Shown here one piece after another: positions 35,152 to 45,075 of a stretch of 64,000 nt of DNA. The stretch spans positions 38,722-102,721 of the forward strand of contig CALCRE010000133.1 of the NCBI GenBank assembly GCA_937894465.1, read 5' to 3'. The DNA is from an uncultured Clostridia bacterium (GTDB lineage Bacteria > Bacillota > Clostridia > JAAYHZ01). Below the pieces are notes generated by a model. The model made no database searches. It was not told where the DNA came from and saw only the letters and a list, made by a program, of their open reading frames with translations. How positions within the stretch are numbered: position 1 is the first letter of the stretch; every line of letters begins with the position of its first letter. Position numbers and translations under genes: made by a program.

Positions 35152-36825
35152 CTATCGTTCAATAACAAACACTGACGCCGGAACCGGGTAATCGACATCT
35201 TTTAGGAAAAGACCTCTTTCAATAGCATTGTGAATAACAGCCATGGGAACACTGTCTCCACAGAACATGAATTGCTGCCACTTCGGAACGCTATTTAAGT
35301 GAGAAGGCAACTTGACGAACCCATCTTCAAACAGAGTAATGTAAATATCCCGTATGTCTTGGCTTAGTTTCTTATGGTATGATCGTGAAAGGTTCTTTTC
35401 ATCCTGATACTCGGTAAGGTTCAGTATTGGAATATTAAGAGCAATAGTAGGCTCTTTTAACAGGATTCCACTTTCAATCAAATCCTCCGCCGCTTGTAAC
35501 ACATGGTCTCCAACAGATGATTTTTCTCGAGGTATGTTGGTCATCAACTCATAAAACCATTTCACATACTCCTCTTTAAAATATCGGTACGGAAATTTGC
35601 CAAGCTCCGTACCATAATGGCGCAACCCTATATTTTTCGTATCACGAAAATTTCTGATCCATGTTCCGGCTTCCCCATCAATAGCATATCGCCAGAATTC
35701 TTGATCTTTTTTGAAATCATAATTTGACGGATATTGTTGACCCATAGCAATCCACCTTCCACCGGTTTTACGATAGGGATAATCGGAGAATGGCATATGC
35801 CCATGTACCTCCTCTCGCACCTCAAGGCGACCACCCATTAAAAGGTCAATTACGAAATGTAATTCAAGTTTTGCCCTGGATTGTTCAGGTTGTCTTTTAT
35901 AATAATCTTTCTCGCGTAATAAATTCAGCGCTTTTTCCGTCTCTCTCCAAAACAACTCAAAATACTCATCTGCTATTTCCAGCTGCTTTTGAAATGTGGC
36001 TTTCTTGTCTTTTTCGGTATAGATAATAAAGTCGGTATACACCTTCCCACCGTCTGTACGTCTCATTAACTCTCCAACTACCATCTTTTCAACCACCGGT
36101 TCGATATAGGCAACCGGAACACCCAAGGATTTAGCAATCTCGGTTTCTGTCACAGGCTTTTCATATGCTAGGATCAAGACATTCTGTGTCAGCTTATCTT
36201 CTTGAGGCACTAGAAAAAAAGGTTCATTATTCAATCCGGTATTTCCGGAGCAAGCAATGGTAAGAATATCCGGTTCGAAACTTTGTTTTGTATAGTTTTC
36301 CATCTGTTTTACTCCTTCTCTGACATGTAGTCTTCCTGTACTCAGTCTGCTTTTTACAGTACCTACCGGTATACTTAAATCTGTTGCGATTTGTTCAATG
36401 GATTGACCATGGATATAAAAGCGAACCATCACATCACGGTGAATCTTTGCAAGGTATCCCAGTTCATGTCGCACTGCTTCTAACATTTCCATAGAATCAT
36501 CCGTTTGATCATCAGCCGGAATTTCCATAGGATAGTTCTCGAAACTTAACCGTGGTTTGTTGTACTTCTCCCGCAGCCAATCGCAATATTTGTTCGACAT
36601 AATGCTTAAAAGCCAAGCGTACAAGTGATCCGGTTGTACACCCCGTCTTAATCCTTGTACTGCTGCAAGAAACGTCTCTTGAGTAATATCTTCTGCTACA
36701 TGAGAGTCTCCGGTTTTTATGACCGCAGCCGAATACAGCTTGTCTACATATTCAGTTAAATCATATTTGTCATTCATTTCATTTACCTTGAAAGTACTTT
36801 CATTGATATAGTCGGAGTAAAACAT
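35152..36825 (-). CDS. ECF sigma factor with long C-terminal extension (paralog B)
   Basis: 557 residues from the ATG at 36825 (GGTGA seven bases before; an ATG 16 codons later is a weaker alternative). Sigma region 2 (ADIVAEDITQETFLAAVQGL-like, actually SHVAEDITQETFLAAVQGL) and region 4 (YIHGQSIEQIATDLSIPVGTV, then SRLSTGRLHVREG) are complete. The extension (about 210-557) begins with a winged-helix segment VTETEIAKSLGVPVAYIEPV and continues helical, parallel to paralog A. No anti-sigma gene is adjacent. The CDGSH gene lies 75 bases downstream. Role of the extension unknown. Confidence 0.85.
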   Translation of the reverse strand: MFYSDYINESTFKVNEMNDKYDLTEYVDKLYSAAVIKTGDSHVAEDITQETFLAAVQGLRRGVQPDHLYAWLLSIMSNKYCDWLREKYNKPRLSFENYPMEIPADDQTDDSMEMLEAVRHELGYLAKIHRDVMVRFYIHGQSIEQIATDLSIPVGTVKSRLSTGRLHVREGVKQMENYTKQSFEPDILTIACSGNTGLNNEPFFLVPQEDKLTQNVLILAYEKPVTETEIAKSLGVPVAYIEPVVEKMVVGELMRRTDGGKVYTDFIIYTEKDKKATFQKQLEIADEYFELFWRETEKALNLLREKDYYKRQPEQSRAKLELHFVIDLLMGGRLEVREEVHGHMPFSDYPYRKTGGRWIAMGQQYPSNYDFKKDQEFWRYAIDGEAGTWIRNFRDTKNIGLRHYGTELGKFPYRYFKEEYVKWFYELMTNIPREKSSVGDHVLQAAEDLIESGILLKEPTIALNIPILNLTEYQDEKNLSRSYHKKLSQDIRDIYITLFEDGFVKLPSHLNSVPKWQQFMFCGDSVPMAVIHNAIERGLFLKDVDYPVPASVFVIER

Positions 36826-36894
36826 CAAAGGTTCACCGCTTTTATAAAGTTTATCATACTTTTTATCATAAAACTGAATTGTACATATATTCTA

Positions 36895-36923
36895 TTGACC
36901 TAGAACCTTTGTTCTCATATAAT
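36895..36923 (+). promoter_or_regulatory. promoter of the Rpn-type gene
   Basis: TTGACC (36895-36900), 17-base spacer, TATAAT (36918-36923), 47 bases before the ATG at 36971, which has AGAGGTGA ahead of it. Confidence 0.7.
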
Positions 36924-36970
36924 GATATTGAACAACTTAAGAAAATCATGTAAAATAAAGAGGTGATTAA

Positions 36971-37942
36971 ATGAACAGTTATGCATGGGTATTGGAGCCG
37001 GATGAAAATTATGAAGTGCTTAACAACAGACATGATACCGGGTATAAGTATTTGTTATCTGTAAAAAGAGTCTTTGTACAACTATTAAGAAGTTTTGTCC
37101 GGCAGAGTTGGGTCAATAACATTGACGAAGACAATGTGGAGAATATTAACAAATCATTTATACTGAATGATTTTAAAGGAAAAGAAGCGGATCTTTTATA
37201 CAAAATCAAGATTGACGGGCAAGAAATATTCTTCTATATTTTAATGGAATTGCAAAGCACAGTGGATTTTCAAATGCCATATCGACTATTGCAATACATG
37301 GTTGAAATATGGAGGACCTTATTAAAAGATACTGAATCCAAACAAGGTAAGTTCATGGCTAGAAGAAAAGAATTCAAGTTGCCAGTGATCATACCATGTG
37401 TATTGTATAACGGCTCTAGTAGATGGACTGTATCTCGTAACTTTAAAGAGACCTTAGAAGAAGTTGAGATGTTTGATGGTTCTGTATTGGACTTTGAGTA
37501 TATCCTCATCGATATCTCAAGTTATGGGCAAAACGAATTACTTGAGATCGGTAACCTTATAAGTGCTGTTTTCTACATGGATCAAAAACATCTTAACAAA
37601 GAGTTTTATGCTCGGTTGAAAGATCTGTTGAATCTCATTAAAAACTTAAGTTCTTCAGATTATGATTTATTTATTACTTGGATAAAAAATATCTTGACCA
37701 AGGGGATGAATGAAAAAGAAACAGAAGTAATTGATACCATATTATGCGAAAAGGAGACTGAACAAATGATTTATGCATTAGAAGGTGCCTTTCAAAAGGC
37801 AAAGCAAGAAGGTAAAGCTGAAGGAGAATTAAATATTGCCAAGAAATTAATTGATAGCAACATCATGAGTTTAGAGCAAATTAGCACCGTTACTGGACTT
37901 TCAATTGACGAATTAAAGAAGATAAAAAGTGATATCGAATAA
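36971..37942 (+). CDS. Rpn family recombination-promoting nuclease / putative transposase (YhgA-like)
   Basis: 323 residues. The PD-(D/E)XK nuclease-like core includes DTGYKYLLSVKRVFVQLLRSF, GKEADLLYKIKIDGQEIFFYI, and LMELQSTVDFQMPYRLLQYM, the Asp and Glu-x-Gln pair expected at the active site. LPVIIPCVLYNGSSRWT and FEYILIDIS are further family landmarks. The C-terminal segment (about 255-323) has a coiled KQEGKAEGEL region and a helical SLEQISTVTGLSIDELKKI tail that is duplicated downstream. Family members cut DNA and promote RecA-independent recombination in E. coli. Confidence 0.88.
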   Translation: MNSYAWVLEPDENYEVLNNRHDTGYKYLLSVKRVFVQLLRSFVRQSWVNNIDEDNVENINKSFILNDFKGKEADLLYKIKIDGQEIFFYILMELQSTVDFQMPYRLLQYMVEIWRTLLKDTESKQGKFMARRKEFKLPVIIPCVLYNGSSRWTVSRNFKETLEEVEMFDGSVLDFEYILIDISSYGQNELLEIGNLISAVFYMDQKHLNKEFYARLKDLLNLIKNLSSSDYDLFITWIKNILTKGMNEKETEVIDTILCEKETEQMIYALEGAFQKAKQEGKAEGELNIAKKLIDSNIMSLEQISTVTGLSIDELKKIKSDIE

Positions 37943-37947
37943 AACTT

Positions 37948-38206
37948 TGAGGAGACTGAGTAGATGATTCATGCTCTAGAAATTGCCATTTCGTGATATG
38001 AAGAAAGAATTGAAGCTAAAAGGTTTGCCTGAAAGTAATTTTGGGATTTTTTGAAGGGTTTTTTTGAGGGTTTTGACGAAGGCAAATATAGTGTAAAACT
38101 TGATGTTGCGAAAAAGTTAATGGAAATCGAAACCTTGAGTTTAGAGCAAATCAGCTCTGTTACTGAGCTTTCTGTGGAAGATTTATTGAAGTTAAAGAAT
38201 GAATAG
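37948..38206 (+). pseudogene. decayed second copy of the Rpn C-terminal segment
   Basis: The DNA starts GGAGACTGAGTAGATGATTC, closely matching GGAGACTGAACAAATGATTT in the parent at about 37755. Translation gives IHALEIAIS-stop-YEERIEAKRF, then later EGKYSVKLDVAKKLMEIETL plus SLEQISSVTELSVEDLLKL. The last part is the parent tail with many changes. Internal stops make it non-functional, although the end still carries a normal stop at 38204-38206. Confidence 0.75.
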
Positions 38207-38214
38207 GATATATA

Positions 38215-38240
38215 AAGAAGCAGGTTTTTACCTGCTTCTT
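38215..38240 (+). terminator. terminator after the Rpn remnant
   Basis: AAGAAGCAGGT (38215-38225) pairs perfectly with ACCTGCTTCTT (38230-38240); the tail is GTTGTTATC. The stem also has an A-rich left flank and may serve the minus-strand thioesterase gene. Confidence 0.75.
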
Positions 38241-38266
38241 GTTGTTATCAAGCCTTATTGTGTATC

Positions 38267-38686
38267 TTATTCCTTCCACGCCACATAAAACATATCATAG
38301 ATCTCCTTGTGGGTTTTCATGATGTTCATTACACGAATGTTCGGGTCTGTGAAAGCGTGAGTAGTGGATCCGGTGGCAATCAATGCGTTGTCCCTGTCAC
38401 GGAACACTTGATAAGAAAACACCATTCTGGCACCTGTGAGCTTTTCAATTTGTACCGTTATAACCAACTCATCCTCATACAAAGCACCCGTATGGTATTT
38501 GACATAAAGCTCGGACAAGGGAAAAAGTAATCCTTTAGCTTCCACCTCCGAGTAGGACATGCCCAATGCCTTAATAAATCCGGTTCTGGCTACTTCAAAC
38601 CACACAGGATAATTGGAGTGGTGCACAATCCCCATTTGATCAGTCTCTGCATATCTTACCGTTATCTTTTCGCTATGTGTCTTCAT
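38267..38686 (-). CDS. YbgC/4HBT family acyl-CoA thioesterase
   Basis: 139 residues from the ATG at 38686, which overlaps the mrp stop as ATGA. Hotdog fold with VRYAETDQMGIVHHSNYPVWFE, in which Asp of ETDQMG and the following His are the catalytic residues. Members hydrolyse short-chain or aromatic acyl-CoA thioesters. It is the last gene of the mrp-linked transcript. Confidence 0.92.
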   Translation of the reverse strand: MKTHSEKITVRYAETDQMGIVHHSNYPVWFEVARTGFIKALGMSYSEVEAKGLLFPLSELYVKYHTGALYEDELVITVQIEKLTGARMVFSYQVFRDRDNALIATGSTTHAFTDPNIRVMNIMKTHKEIYDMFYVAWKE

Positions 38687-39522
38687 ACCGGATATTTTCT
38701 TTCTAATACTTCCACGCAACGATCCAAATAATCCGCTGTGAACTTTTCAATCTCACCGTTGTCACACAAACTGGATATATGAACGTCCATAGGTATTTTC
38801 CCTAACAATTCAATACCTAATGCCGTAGCTGTTTCTCCTACTTTTCCGGAACCGAAAACATCAATCTTTTTGCCGCAATCAGGACATAGGACATAGCTCA
38901 TGTTTTCTACAACACCTGCGATCTCTATATTCATCTTTGTCGCCATATTAACAGCTTTTTTCACGATGATCGATACAAGCTCTTGAGGTGATGTGGCAAT
39001 AATGACACCGTCAACCGGCAGCGATTGAAATATCGTCAACGGAACATCTCCTGTTCCCGGAGGCATGTCAATGAACATATAATCCACGTCTTCCCAAATG
39101 ACGTCACTCCAGAATTGTTTTACCGTTCCGGATATGACAGGACCTCTCCAGACCACCGGCTGGTCTTCCTGTTCTAGCAACAAATTGACCGACATAACAC
39201 TGATGTCGTTATGAGTTTTTGCAGGATAGATTCCGGCGTGGTCTCCTTTGATCCCGGCTTTTAAGCCGAACATTCTCGGTATGGAAGGTCCGGTGATATC
39301 AGCATCCAAAACAGCCGTCTTGTATCCCTTTCTCCTCATTAGCACCGCTAACATAGCCGTAATGGAAGACTTTCCGACTCCTCCCTTTCCGCTGACCACA
39401 GGAATCACTCTTTTGATTTCACTCATGGCATTTGGTGCCACATGAAAATCCGTTTGACCACAGTTTTCTTTTTGCTGACTTGAGCAATTGTTTTTACTCG
39501 GACATTGATTACAATCCGCCAT
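38683..39522 (-). CDS. Mrp/NBP35-type iron-sulfur carrier ATPase
   Basis: 279 residues from the ATG at 39522 (GGGAGGGG eight bases before). The N-terminus is a Cys-rich CNQCPSKNNCSSQQKENC segment, which in Clostridia precedes the deviant Walker A GKGGVGKSS. DADITGPSIPRMFG and DMPPGTGD follow, and LCPDCGKK (CxxC) holds the bridging cluster of the dimer. It should carry and deliver Fe-S clusters. It is cotranscribed with the thioesterase. Confidence 0.92.
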   Translation of the reverse strand: MADCNQCPSKNNCSSQQKENCGQTDFHVAPNAMSEIKRVIPVVSGKGGVGKSSITAMLAVLMRRKGYKTAVLDADITGPSIPRMFGLKAGIKGDHAGIYPAKTHNDISVMSVNLLLEQEDQPVVWRGPVISGTVKQFWSDVIWEDVDYMFIDMPPGTGDVPLTIFQSLPVDGVIIATSPQELVSIIVKKAVNMATKMNIEIAGVVENMSYVLCPDCGKKIDVFGSGKVGETATALGIELLGKIPMDVHISSLCDNGEIEKFTADYLDRCVEVLERKYPV

Positions 39523-39562
39523 ATCATTCCCCTCCCTTTTCATTATCTTTCTTTTTGTTTCT

Positions 39563-40582
39563 TTATTGATCATCAATCCGTAAATTCGGTACGGCATTTA
39601 AGGTCAAATCGGAAAACTTTTCGTTCATATAATAATAGTAACCGGTAGCAGCCACCATAGCAGCATTATCGGTGCAATAAACAAGATCCGGATAATACAC
39701 TTGGATTCCGGACTTTTGTCCCTCTTCCTCCATGGTTTTTCTCAACAAAGAATTTGCAGAAACACCCCCGGCCAAACAAACTGTTTTCATTCCGATTTCT
39801 TTCGCCGCTTCTATGGTATTTCGTACCAACACATCAACAACCGCCTTTTGGAAAGAAGCAGCTACGTCTTCCACACGATAGGATTGACCTTTCATCTTCA
39901 TGGAGTTGATCTGATTGATCACTGCGGTCTTGATTCCACTGAAACTAAAATCATAGGGGTTGTCCGAAAATTTTGTTTTTGGAAAATCAAATGCAGTGTC
40001 ATTGCCTTCTTTGGCCATCTTATCGATCAATGGACCACCGGGATATCCTAAACCCAACACACGGGCTGTTTTGTCAAAAGCCTCACCTGCGGCATCATCC
40101 CTTGTCTTCCCAATGATCTCATACTTCAAATAATCTTTCACATAAACAATATGACTGTGTCCTCCGGATACAATCAGCGCCAAAAATGGAGGTTGTAGAT
40201 CCTTATGGGTTAAAAAGTTAGCAAAAATATGGCCTTCAATATGGTTTACCCCCAAAAGGGGGATATCCAAAGACCATGCAATGGCTTTTGCCACTGATAT
40301 TCCGGTGAGCAAAGCGCCAACCAAGCCTGGTCCGTATGATACCGCCACACCGTCGATTTGGTCGAGGCTTGTCCCGGCTTGGGTAAAGCATTCATCCAGC
40401 ACCGGAATAATATTTTCCACATGCTTTCTGGATGCAATTTCAGGCACTACCCCGCCATATGGCTTATGAATTTCAATTTGTGATGAAATGACACTTGCAA
40501 CGAGATCTCTTCCGTTTCTAACGATGGAACAAGCCGTCTCATCGCAAGTGGATTCCACACCTAAGATCGTTAAGTCTTTCAA
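39563..40582 (-). CDS. tsaD: tRNA N6-adenosine threonylcarbamoyltransferase
   Basis: 339 residues. [10 protein letters not shown] at the N-terminus, metal-binding HIEGHIFAN region, [11 protein letters not shown], and [22 protein letters not shown]. It transfers threonylcarbamoyl to A37 of ANN-decoding tRNA with TsaB and TsaE, both encoded at 48-49 kb. It lies between uppP (15 bases away) and mrp. Confidence 0.96.
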   Translation of the reverse strand: MKDLTILGVESTCDETACSIVRNGRDLVASVISSQIEIHKPYGGVVPEIASRKHVENIIPVLDECFTQAGTSLDQIDGVAVSYGPGLVGALLTGISVAKAIAWSLDIPLLGVNHIEGHIFANFLTHKDLQPPFLALIVSGGHSHIVYVKDYLKYEIIGKTRDDAAGEAFDKTARVLGLGYPGGPLIDKMAKEGNDTAFDFPKTKFSDNPYDFSFSGIKTAVINQINSMKMKGQSYRVEDVAASFQKAVVDVLVRNTIEAAKEIGMKTVCLAGGVSANSLLRKTMEEEGQKSGIQVYYPDLVYCTDNAAMVAATGYYYYMNEKFSDLTLNAVPNLRIDDQ

Positions 40583-40597
40583 AACTACTCCTTTATA

Positions 40598-41401
40598 TTA
40601 AAACAACTTGTTAAACACTTTACCGATGAATAACTGATCCACCAGCACAAATGCTGCAATCACAAACAAATAGTAAGAGAAATATTTCAACTTCCCGTTA
40701 TTCACCACTTTGATCATAAATCGTACAGCAAAATATCCGCTCAACCCGGCGGCGATCATTCCCACTAGTAGTGCCGACACATGAATACCTGCAACAAGTG
40801 ACGGATCCTTCACCACATCCACCAAATCAAACAGTACTGCGCCCAGAATCACCGGGATGGACATCAAAAAAGAAAACTTGGATGCTTCCTCTCTTTTCAA
40901 CCCTCTTGCCAATGACGCCGATATGGTCATTCCTGAACGTGATATGGCTGGGAAAAGGGCAATTGCTTGACCGAAGCCAATGACAAAAGCGTCTGCTATA
41001 CCGGCTTTCTCAATGCTTTTTTTACCGCTTGGTATTTTGGATACTACCAATAAAACCAATGCGGTAAACAAAAATCCGATCCCTAGTGAATTACCGGTTT
41101 GAAAGAAATCTTTGATCCAATCTTCCAAAAACAGTGCTGCGATTATGGCAGGTATTGTCGCGGCTATCAATAAGAAAACCGGTTTGGTAAAAGGTTTCTT
41201 TGCATAAGACATCAAGTCCTGCCAATATACGGTACAAACGGCAATCAACGTGGCAAAATGTACACAAAGATCAAATGTAAATGTGTTTCCTTCAACACCG
41301 AACAAGTTTTGAAACAAAACCAAATGGCCGGAGCTGCTCACCGGCAAGAATTCAGTTAGCCCCTGAATAATTCCCAATAAAAATCCTTCTAATACACTCA
41401 C
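40598..41401 (-). CDS. uppP: undecaprenyl-diphosphatase
   Basis: 267 residues, about eight membrane helices. Active-site segments: GLTEFLPVSSSGHLVLF (Glu and PVSSSGH) and the second, FPAISRSGMTISASL. It removes a phosphate from undecaprenyl diphosphate to recycle the lipid carrier of peptidoglycan and confers bacitracin tolerance. It follows clpX after about 70 bases containing the clpX terminator. Confidence 0.95.
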   Translation of the reverse strand: MSVLEGFLLGIIQGLTEFLPVSSSGHLVLFQNLFGVEGNTFTFDLCVHFATLIAVCTVYWQDLMSYAKKPFTKPVFLLIAATIPAIIAALFLEDWIKDFFQTGNSLGIGFLFTALVLLVVSKIPSGKKSIEKAGIADAFVIGFGQAIALFPAISRSGMTISASLARGLKREEASKFSFLMSIPVILGAVLFDLVDVVKDPSLVAGIHVSALLVGMIAAGLSGYFAVRFMIKVVNNGKLKYFSYYLFVIAAFVLVDQLFIGKVFNKLF

Positions 41402-41456
41402 ACTATATACCCCCGAAATGGAACAAGCATCTCATCTATTATTACGTGTACACTTG

Positions 41457-41489
41457 AAAAAAGATACCGGTTTACCCGATATCTTTTTT
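41457..41489 (-). terminator. terminator overlapping the clpX stop codon
   Basis: On the minus strand GATATCGG (end of the reading frame) pairs with CCGGTATC, the stop codon TAA sitting in the loop, followed by six T. Transcription should end here, so uppP probably has a separate promoter. Confidence 0.8.
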
Positions 41490-42743
41490 AGCAGCCGGTT
41501 TGGCAATAGCTTTTTTACCTAGGACCAAGGTAGGCGGCTCTTTGTTGAGGATGGTTTGCTTTGTTACTATACATTTCTCAATATCGGTTCTAGAGGGTAT
41601 TTCATACATTATATCCCTCATGGTTTCCTCTAAGATCGCTCTCAAACCCCTGGCTCCGGACTTCCTCTGGATGGCTTTCTCTGCAATAGCTTCCAAAGCG
41701 TCCTCTTCGATCTCCAGTTTAACATTGTCCATTTCAAACAGAACTTGGTATTGCTTCAACAGGGAATTCTTCGGTTCGGTTAGAATACGAACCAATGCAT
41801 TTTTATCCAATTCATGTAGCCCTACCACAACCGGTAAACGTCCTACAAACTCAGGGATCAATCCATATTTCAGAAGATCCTGAGGTGTAATGTCCGTAAG
41901 AATGTTGATATCGGCAGCATTCTTCTTCAAGCTGCCTCCAAATCCCATGGTTCCTTTCCCAATTCTATTTTTAATGATTTCATCGATGCCATCAAATGCA
42001 CCGCCGCAAATAAACAATATGTTGGATGTGTCCAACTGTATGAATTCCTGCTGGGGATGCTTTCTTCCTCCTAAAGGGGGAACAGATGCAATCGTACCTT
42101 CAAATATTTTCAATAACGCTTGTTGAACACCTTCACCGCTGACATCTCTTGTGATGGAAGGATTATCAGACTTACGGGCGATCTTATCGACTTCGTCCAA
42201 GTAGATAATACCCCTTTCGGCCTTTTCAATGTCATAATCAGCAGCTTGGATTAAGCGCAACAATATGTTTTCAACGTCTTCTCCCACATATCCGGCTTCA
42301 GTCAAAGAAGTGGCATCGGCAATAGCAAAAGGCACATTCAATATCTTTGATAAAGTTTGAGCCAAATAGGTCTTACCGCACCCTGTGGGTCCGATCATAA
42401 TGATATTACTCTTTTGCAATTCCACATCATCATCTGTCATTGCGGAATTTATTCTTTTATAGTGGTTGTAAACAGCCACAGCAAGCGATTTTTTCGCTTC
42501 ATCCTGACCGATTACATATTTATCAAAAGTTTCGACAATTTCCTTGGGTTTTGGAACCTTGTCAAAGCTTATTTCAAAATCATCATCAAAATCGCCGGGT
42601 TCTTCATCGATAATTTCACTGCATAATTCAATGCATTCATCACAGATGTATACACCGGGACCTTGTATTAATTTTCTGACTTCGTCTTGTGTTTTACCGC
42701 AAAACGAACATTTCATGCGTTTGAAATCGTCGCTTCTTGCCAT
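41472..42743 (-). CDS. clpX: ATP-dependent Clp protease ATP-binding subunit ClpX
   Basis: 423 residues. N-terminal C4 zinc finger ([15 protein letters not shown] and YICDECI), Walker [13 protein letters not shown], pore loop GYVGED, Walker [11 protein letters not shown], and sensor 2 SGARGLRAI. It unfolds tagged proteins and feeds them to ClpP, encoded just upstream. The C-terminal 15 residues are Lys/Ala-rich. Complete and standard. Confidence 0.97.
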   Translation of the reverse strand: MARSDDFKRMKCSFCGKTQDEVRKLIQGPGVYICDECIELCSEIIDEEPGDFDDDFEISFDKVPKPKEIVETFDKYVIGQDEAKKSLAVAVYNHYKRINSAMTDDDVELQKSNIIMIGPTGCGKTYLAQTLSKILNVPFAIADATSLTEAGYVGEDVENILLRLIQAADYDIEKAERGIIYLDEVDKIARKSDNPSITRDVSGEGVQQALLKIFEGTIASVPPLGGRKHPQQEFIQLDTSNILFICGGAFDGIDEIIKNRIGKGTMGFGGSLKKNAADINILTDITPQDLLKYGLIPEFVGRLPVVVGLHELDKNALVRILTEPKNSLLKQYQVLFEMDNVKLEIEEDALEAIAEKAIQRKSGARGLRAILEETMRDIMYEIPSRTDIEKCIVTKQTILNKEPPTLVLGKKAIAKPAAKKDIG

Positions 42744-42759
42744 TTTTCACCTCGATTCT

Positions 42760-43353
42760 TTACTCTTGACGATTGGTCATCACTTTATCGATCAGACCGT
42801 ATTCCAATGCTTCTTGGGCGGTCATAAAATAATCACGTTCAACATCCCTCTCCACCTTTTCCAGAGGTTGCCCGCTGTTTTCGCTTAAAATTCTGTTCAG
42901 GGTGTCTTTCGTCCTCATCAACCTTTCGGTATGTATCTTGATGTCAGTTGCTTGACCTTGCACACCGCCTAATGGTTGATGAATCATGATTTCACTGTTG
43001 GGCAATGCGTAACGCTTGCCTTTTTTCCCTGCAGCCAACAGGAATGCTCCCATACTTGCCGCCATACCGATACAAATGGTTGATACATCCGGTTTGATGT
43101 ACTGCATTGTGTCATAAATGGCAAAACCGGATGTCACCGAACCTCCCGGGCTGTTTATATATAAAGTGATGTCCCGGTCCGGATCCTCATGCTCCAAATA
43201 TATTAACTGTGCTACGACTAAACTTGCTGTAACGTCATTTACTTGATCGCTTAAAACGATAATCCTCGATTTGAGCAATCTGGAATAAATATCGTAAGAT
43301 CTTTCTCCCCGATTCGTCTGTTCTATAACCATCGGTACCAAATTCATATTCAT
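42760..43353 (-). CDS. clpP: ATP-dependent Clp protease proteolytic subunit
   Basis: 197 residues. The catalytic triad is seen as Ser in [12 protein letters not shown], His in [10 protein letters not shown] and the Asp near DRDYFMTA ([18 protein letters not shown]). GGAG is seven bases before the first ATG. ClpP forms a tetradecamer and works with ClpX, 16 bases downstream. Confidence 0.97.
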   Translation of the reverse strand: MNMNLVPMVIEQTNRGERSYDIYSRLLKSRIIVLSDQVNDVTASLVVAQLIYLEHEDPDRDITLYINSPGGSVTSGFAIYDTMQYIKPDVSTICIGMAASMGAFLLAAGKKGKRYALPNSEIMIHQPLGGVQGQATDIKIHTERLMRTKDTLNRILSENSGQPLEKVERDVERDYFMTAQEALEYGLIDKVMTNRQE

Positions 43354-43508
43354 GCATATTCTCCTTTCTTTCCTTTGCTAACTAAATGCAATTAAAATGA
43401 ACAAAATACTATCTCTATATTCTACGTGCAAAACAACTTTAAATATACACTATAATTGAATATTACCCGATTCTAACCAAATATTCGCAGGATGTTCTTC
43501 CCCTGGCT

Positions 43509-44918
43509 TTACTCTTCGTGATCATGGTCATGATCGCACCCTTCATGATCACATTCGTGATCGTGATCATGGTCGTGGTCGTGATCATGATCGTGGTCAT
43601 GCTCTATTGCATAAGGTTTTTCAATCTCTGTCACTTTTGCTTGAGACACAAGGAATTCAATTGCCATAGGTCTGCTGAGTTGTTCTTTGAAGTATTCCAA
43701 ATCCTGTGGTGTCATGTTCTTCTTGATGTCTTCTACTGCCATATTGTACTGTTTTGCTGTCTTTTCAATTTCTTCGTTTATCTTGTCTTCATCTACAGTG
43801 ATATTCTCAAGCTCAACGATCTTTTCCAATAATAATATAACTTTGACTTCTTTTAAGGCCTGTTCTTTGTATTGTTTTCTAAATTCTGTCCGGGAAGTAC
43901 CCATGTACTCAAGATACTTATCCAAACCCAAACCCTGATACTGATACTGTAATTGCCTGTCAAAGTCATATAAATAATGATCAATTTGGTTTTCAACCAT
44001 AACATCCGGTACATCGATTTCAGTATTCTTCAATACTGCATCAACTACATTATTCTCAACCGAAGCTTTAGAACGGTTATCGGCTTGCTCTTGCAATTTG
44101 CTTCTGATGTCTGCCTTGTATTCGTCTAACGTGTCAAATTCACTGACGTCTTTGGCAAATTCATCGTCAATCTCCGGGTACTCAGTCATGGAAATGGAAT
44201 TGATCTTCACTTTGAAAATCGCATCTTTTCCTGCAACCTCCGCACTATGGTATTCATCGGGGAATTTAACTTTCACATCAAACTCGTCTCCGGTGTTCTT
44301 TCCGATTAACTGTTCCTCAAACCCGGGTATGAAGGAACCTGAGCCAATTTTCAAACTATGACCTTCTCCTTTTCCACCGGGGAAAGGAACATCGTCAATA
44401 AAGCCTTCATAATTAATATCGGCCGTATCTTGGTCTTGTACAGGGCGATCTTCCACCGTTACCATTCTGGAGTTTCTTTTAACAACCGCGTTAATTTCTT
44501 TGTCAATATCCTTGTCTTCTACACAGTACACATATTTTTCAGCTTCCACACCTTTGTATTCGCTAACGATTACTTCCGGTTTCACGGTTACTTTGGCAGT
44601 GAAAACAAAGTTCTTATCTTTACCGATTTCTTTGATGTCAATGTCCGGTCTGCTTACCGGTTGAATTTTCATTTCCTCTACCGCTTCGTCATATTTTCCC
44701 GGGATGATATCATCAACTGCATCCTCATAAAATACACTCTCGCCGTACACACGTTCAATTGCTCCCATTGGGGCTTTCCCTTTTCTAAATCCGGGAATAT
44801 CAAATTTACGTTTGTTTTTATTGTATGCTTTTTCCAGAGCCTTAGCAAAAATCTCTTTATCTACTTCTATTTCAAGTACCACTATATTCTTTTCCGGTTT
44901 TTCAAGTTTAACACTCAT
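43509..44918 (-). CDS. tig: trigger factor with histidine/aspartate-rich C-terminal tail
   Basis: 469 residues. Ribosome-binding loop FDIPGFRKGKAPMGAIERVYG, FKBP-type PPIase (about 155-245) and the helical C-terminal domain. The last about 35 residues are an unusual tail EHDHDHDHDHDHDHDHECDHE plus GCDHDHDHEE, which would bind metal ions such as Ni, Zn or Co. The core chaperones nascent chains; the tail is an added feature of uncertain use. It has its own promoter at 44986-45013 and is followed by clpP-clpX. Confidence 0.96.
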   Translation of the reverse strand: MSVKLEKPEKNIVVLEIEVDKEIFAKALEKAYNKNKRKFDIPGFRKGKAPMGAIERVYGESVFYEDAVDDIIPGKYDEAVEEMKIQPVSRPDIDIKEIGKDKNFVFTAKVTVKPEVIVSEYKGVEAEKYVYCVEDKDIDKEINAVVKRNSRMVTVEDRPVQDQDTADINYEGFIDDVPFPGGKGEGHSLKIGSGSFIPGFEEQLIGKNTGDEFDVKVKFPDEYHSAEVAGKDAIFKVKINSISMTEYPEIDDEFAKDVSEFDTLDEYKADIRSKLQEQADNRSKASVENNVVDAVLKNTEIDVPDVMVENQIDHYLYDFDRQLQYQYQGLGLDKYLEYMGTSRTEFRKQYKEQALKEVKVILLLEKIVELENITVDEDKINEEIEKTAKQYNMAVEDIKKNMTPQDLEYFKEQLSRPMAIEFLVSQAKVTEIEKPYAIEHDHDHDHDHDHDHDHECDHEGCDHDHDHEE

Positions 44919-44985
44919 TCCTCAATTGCCTCCGATCGATATCATTATATTACTAATACAGCTGATTCGCCATTTTAACCTGTAT

Positions 44986-45013
44986 ATTATATCATAGTCA
45001 AAAACAAAATCAA
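44986..45013 (-). promoter_or_regulatory. promoter of tig
   Basis: TTGATT (45013-45008), 16-base spacer, extended TGaTATAAT with the hexamer at 44991-44986. It lies about 68 bases before the ATG at 44918. Confidence 0.65.
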
Positions 45014-45075
45014 TAGGATTTTCTAAGCCCAAATTGTATTGATATGACATTTTATATTAACTATAAGTATCTTAC

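Noticed and set aside
36840..36880. Repeated TATGATAAA/TTATCAT sequence considered as an operator pair
   Set aside because: AT-rich and imperfect; could not be told from chance.
43511..43620. Repetitive CATGATC-type DNA considered as a CRISPR-like or minisatellite array
   Set aside because: It is coding for the trigger factor tail, repeat period is short and irregular, with no spacers.
43518..43832. Val/Ile/Met-rich open frame on the plus strand
   Set aside because: Mirror of the His/Asp repeat tail of tig; low complexity, no ribosome site.
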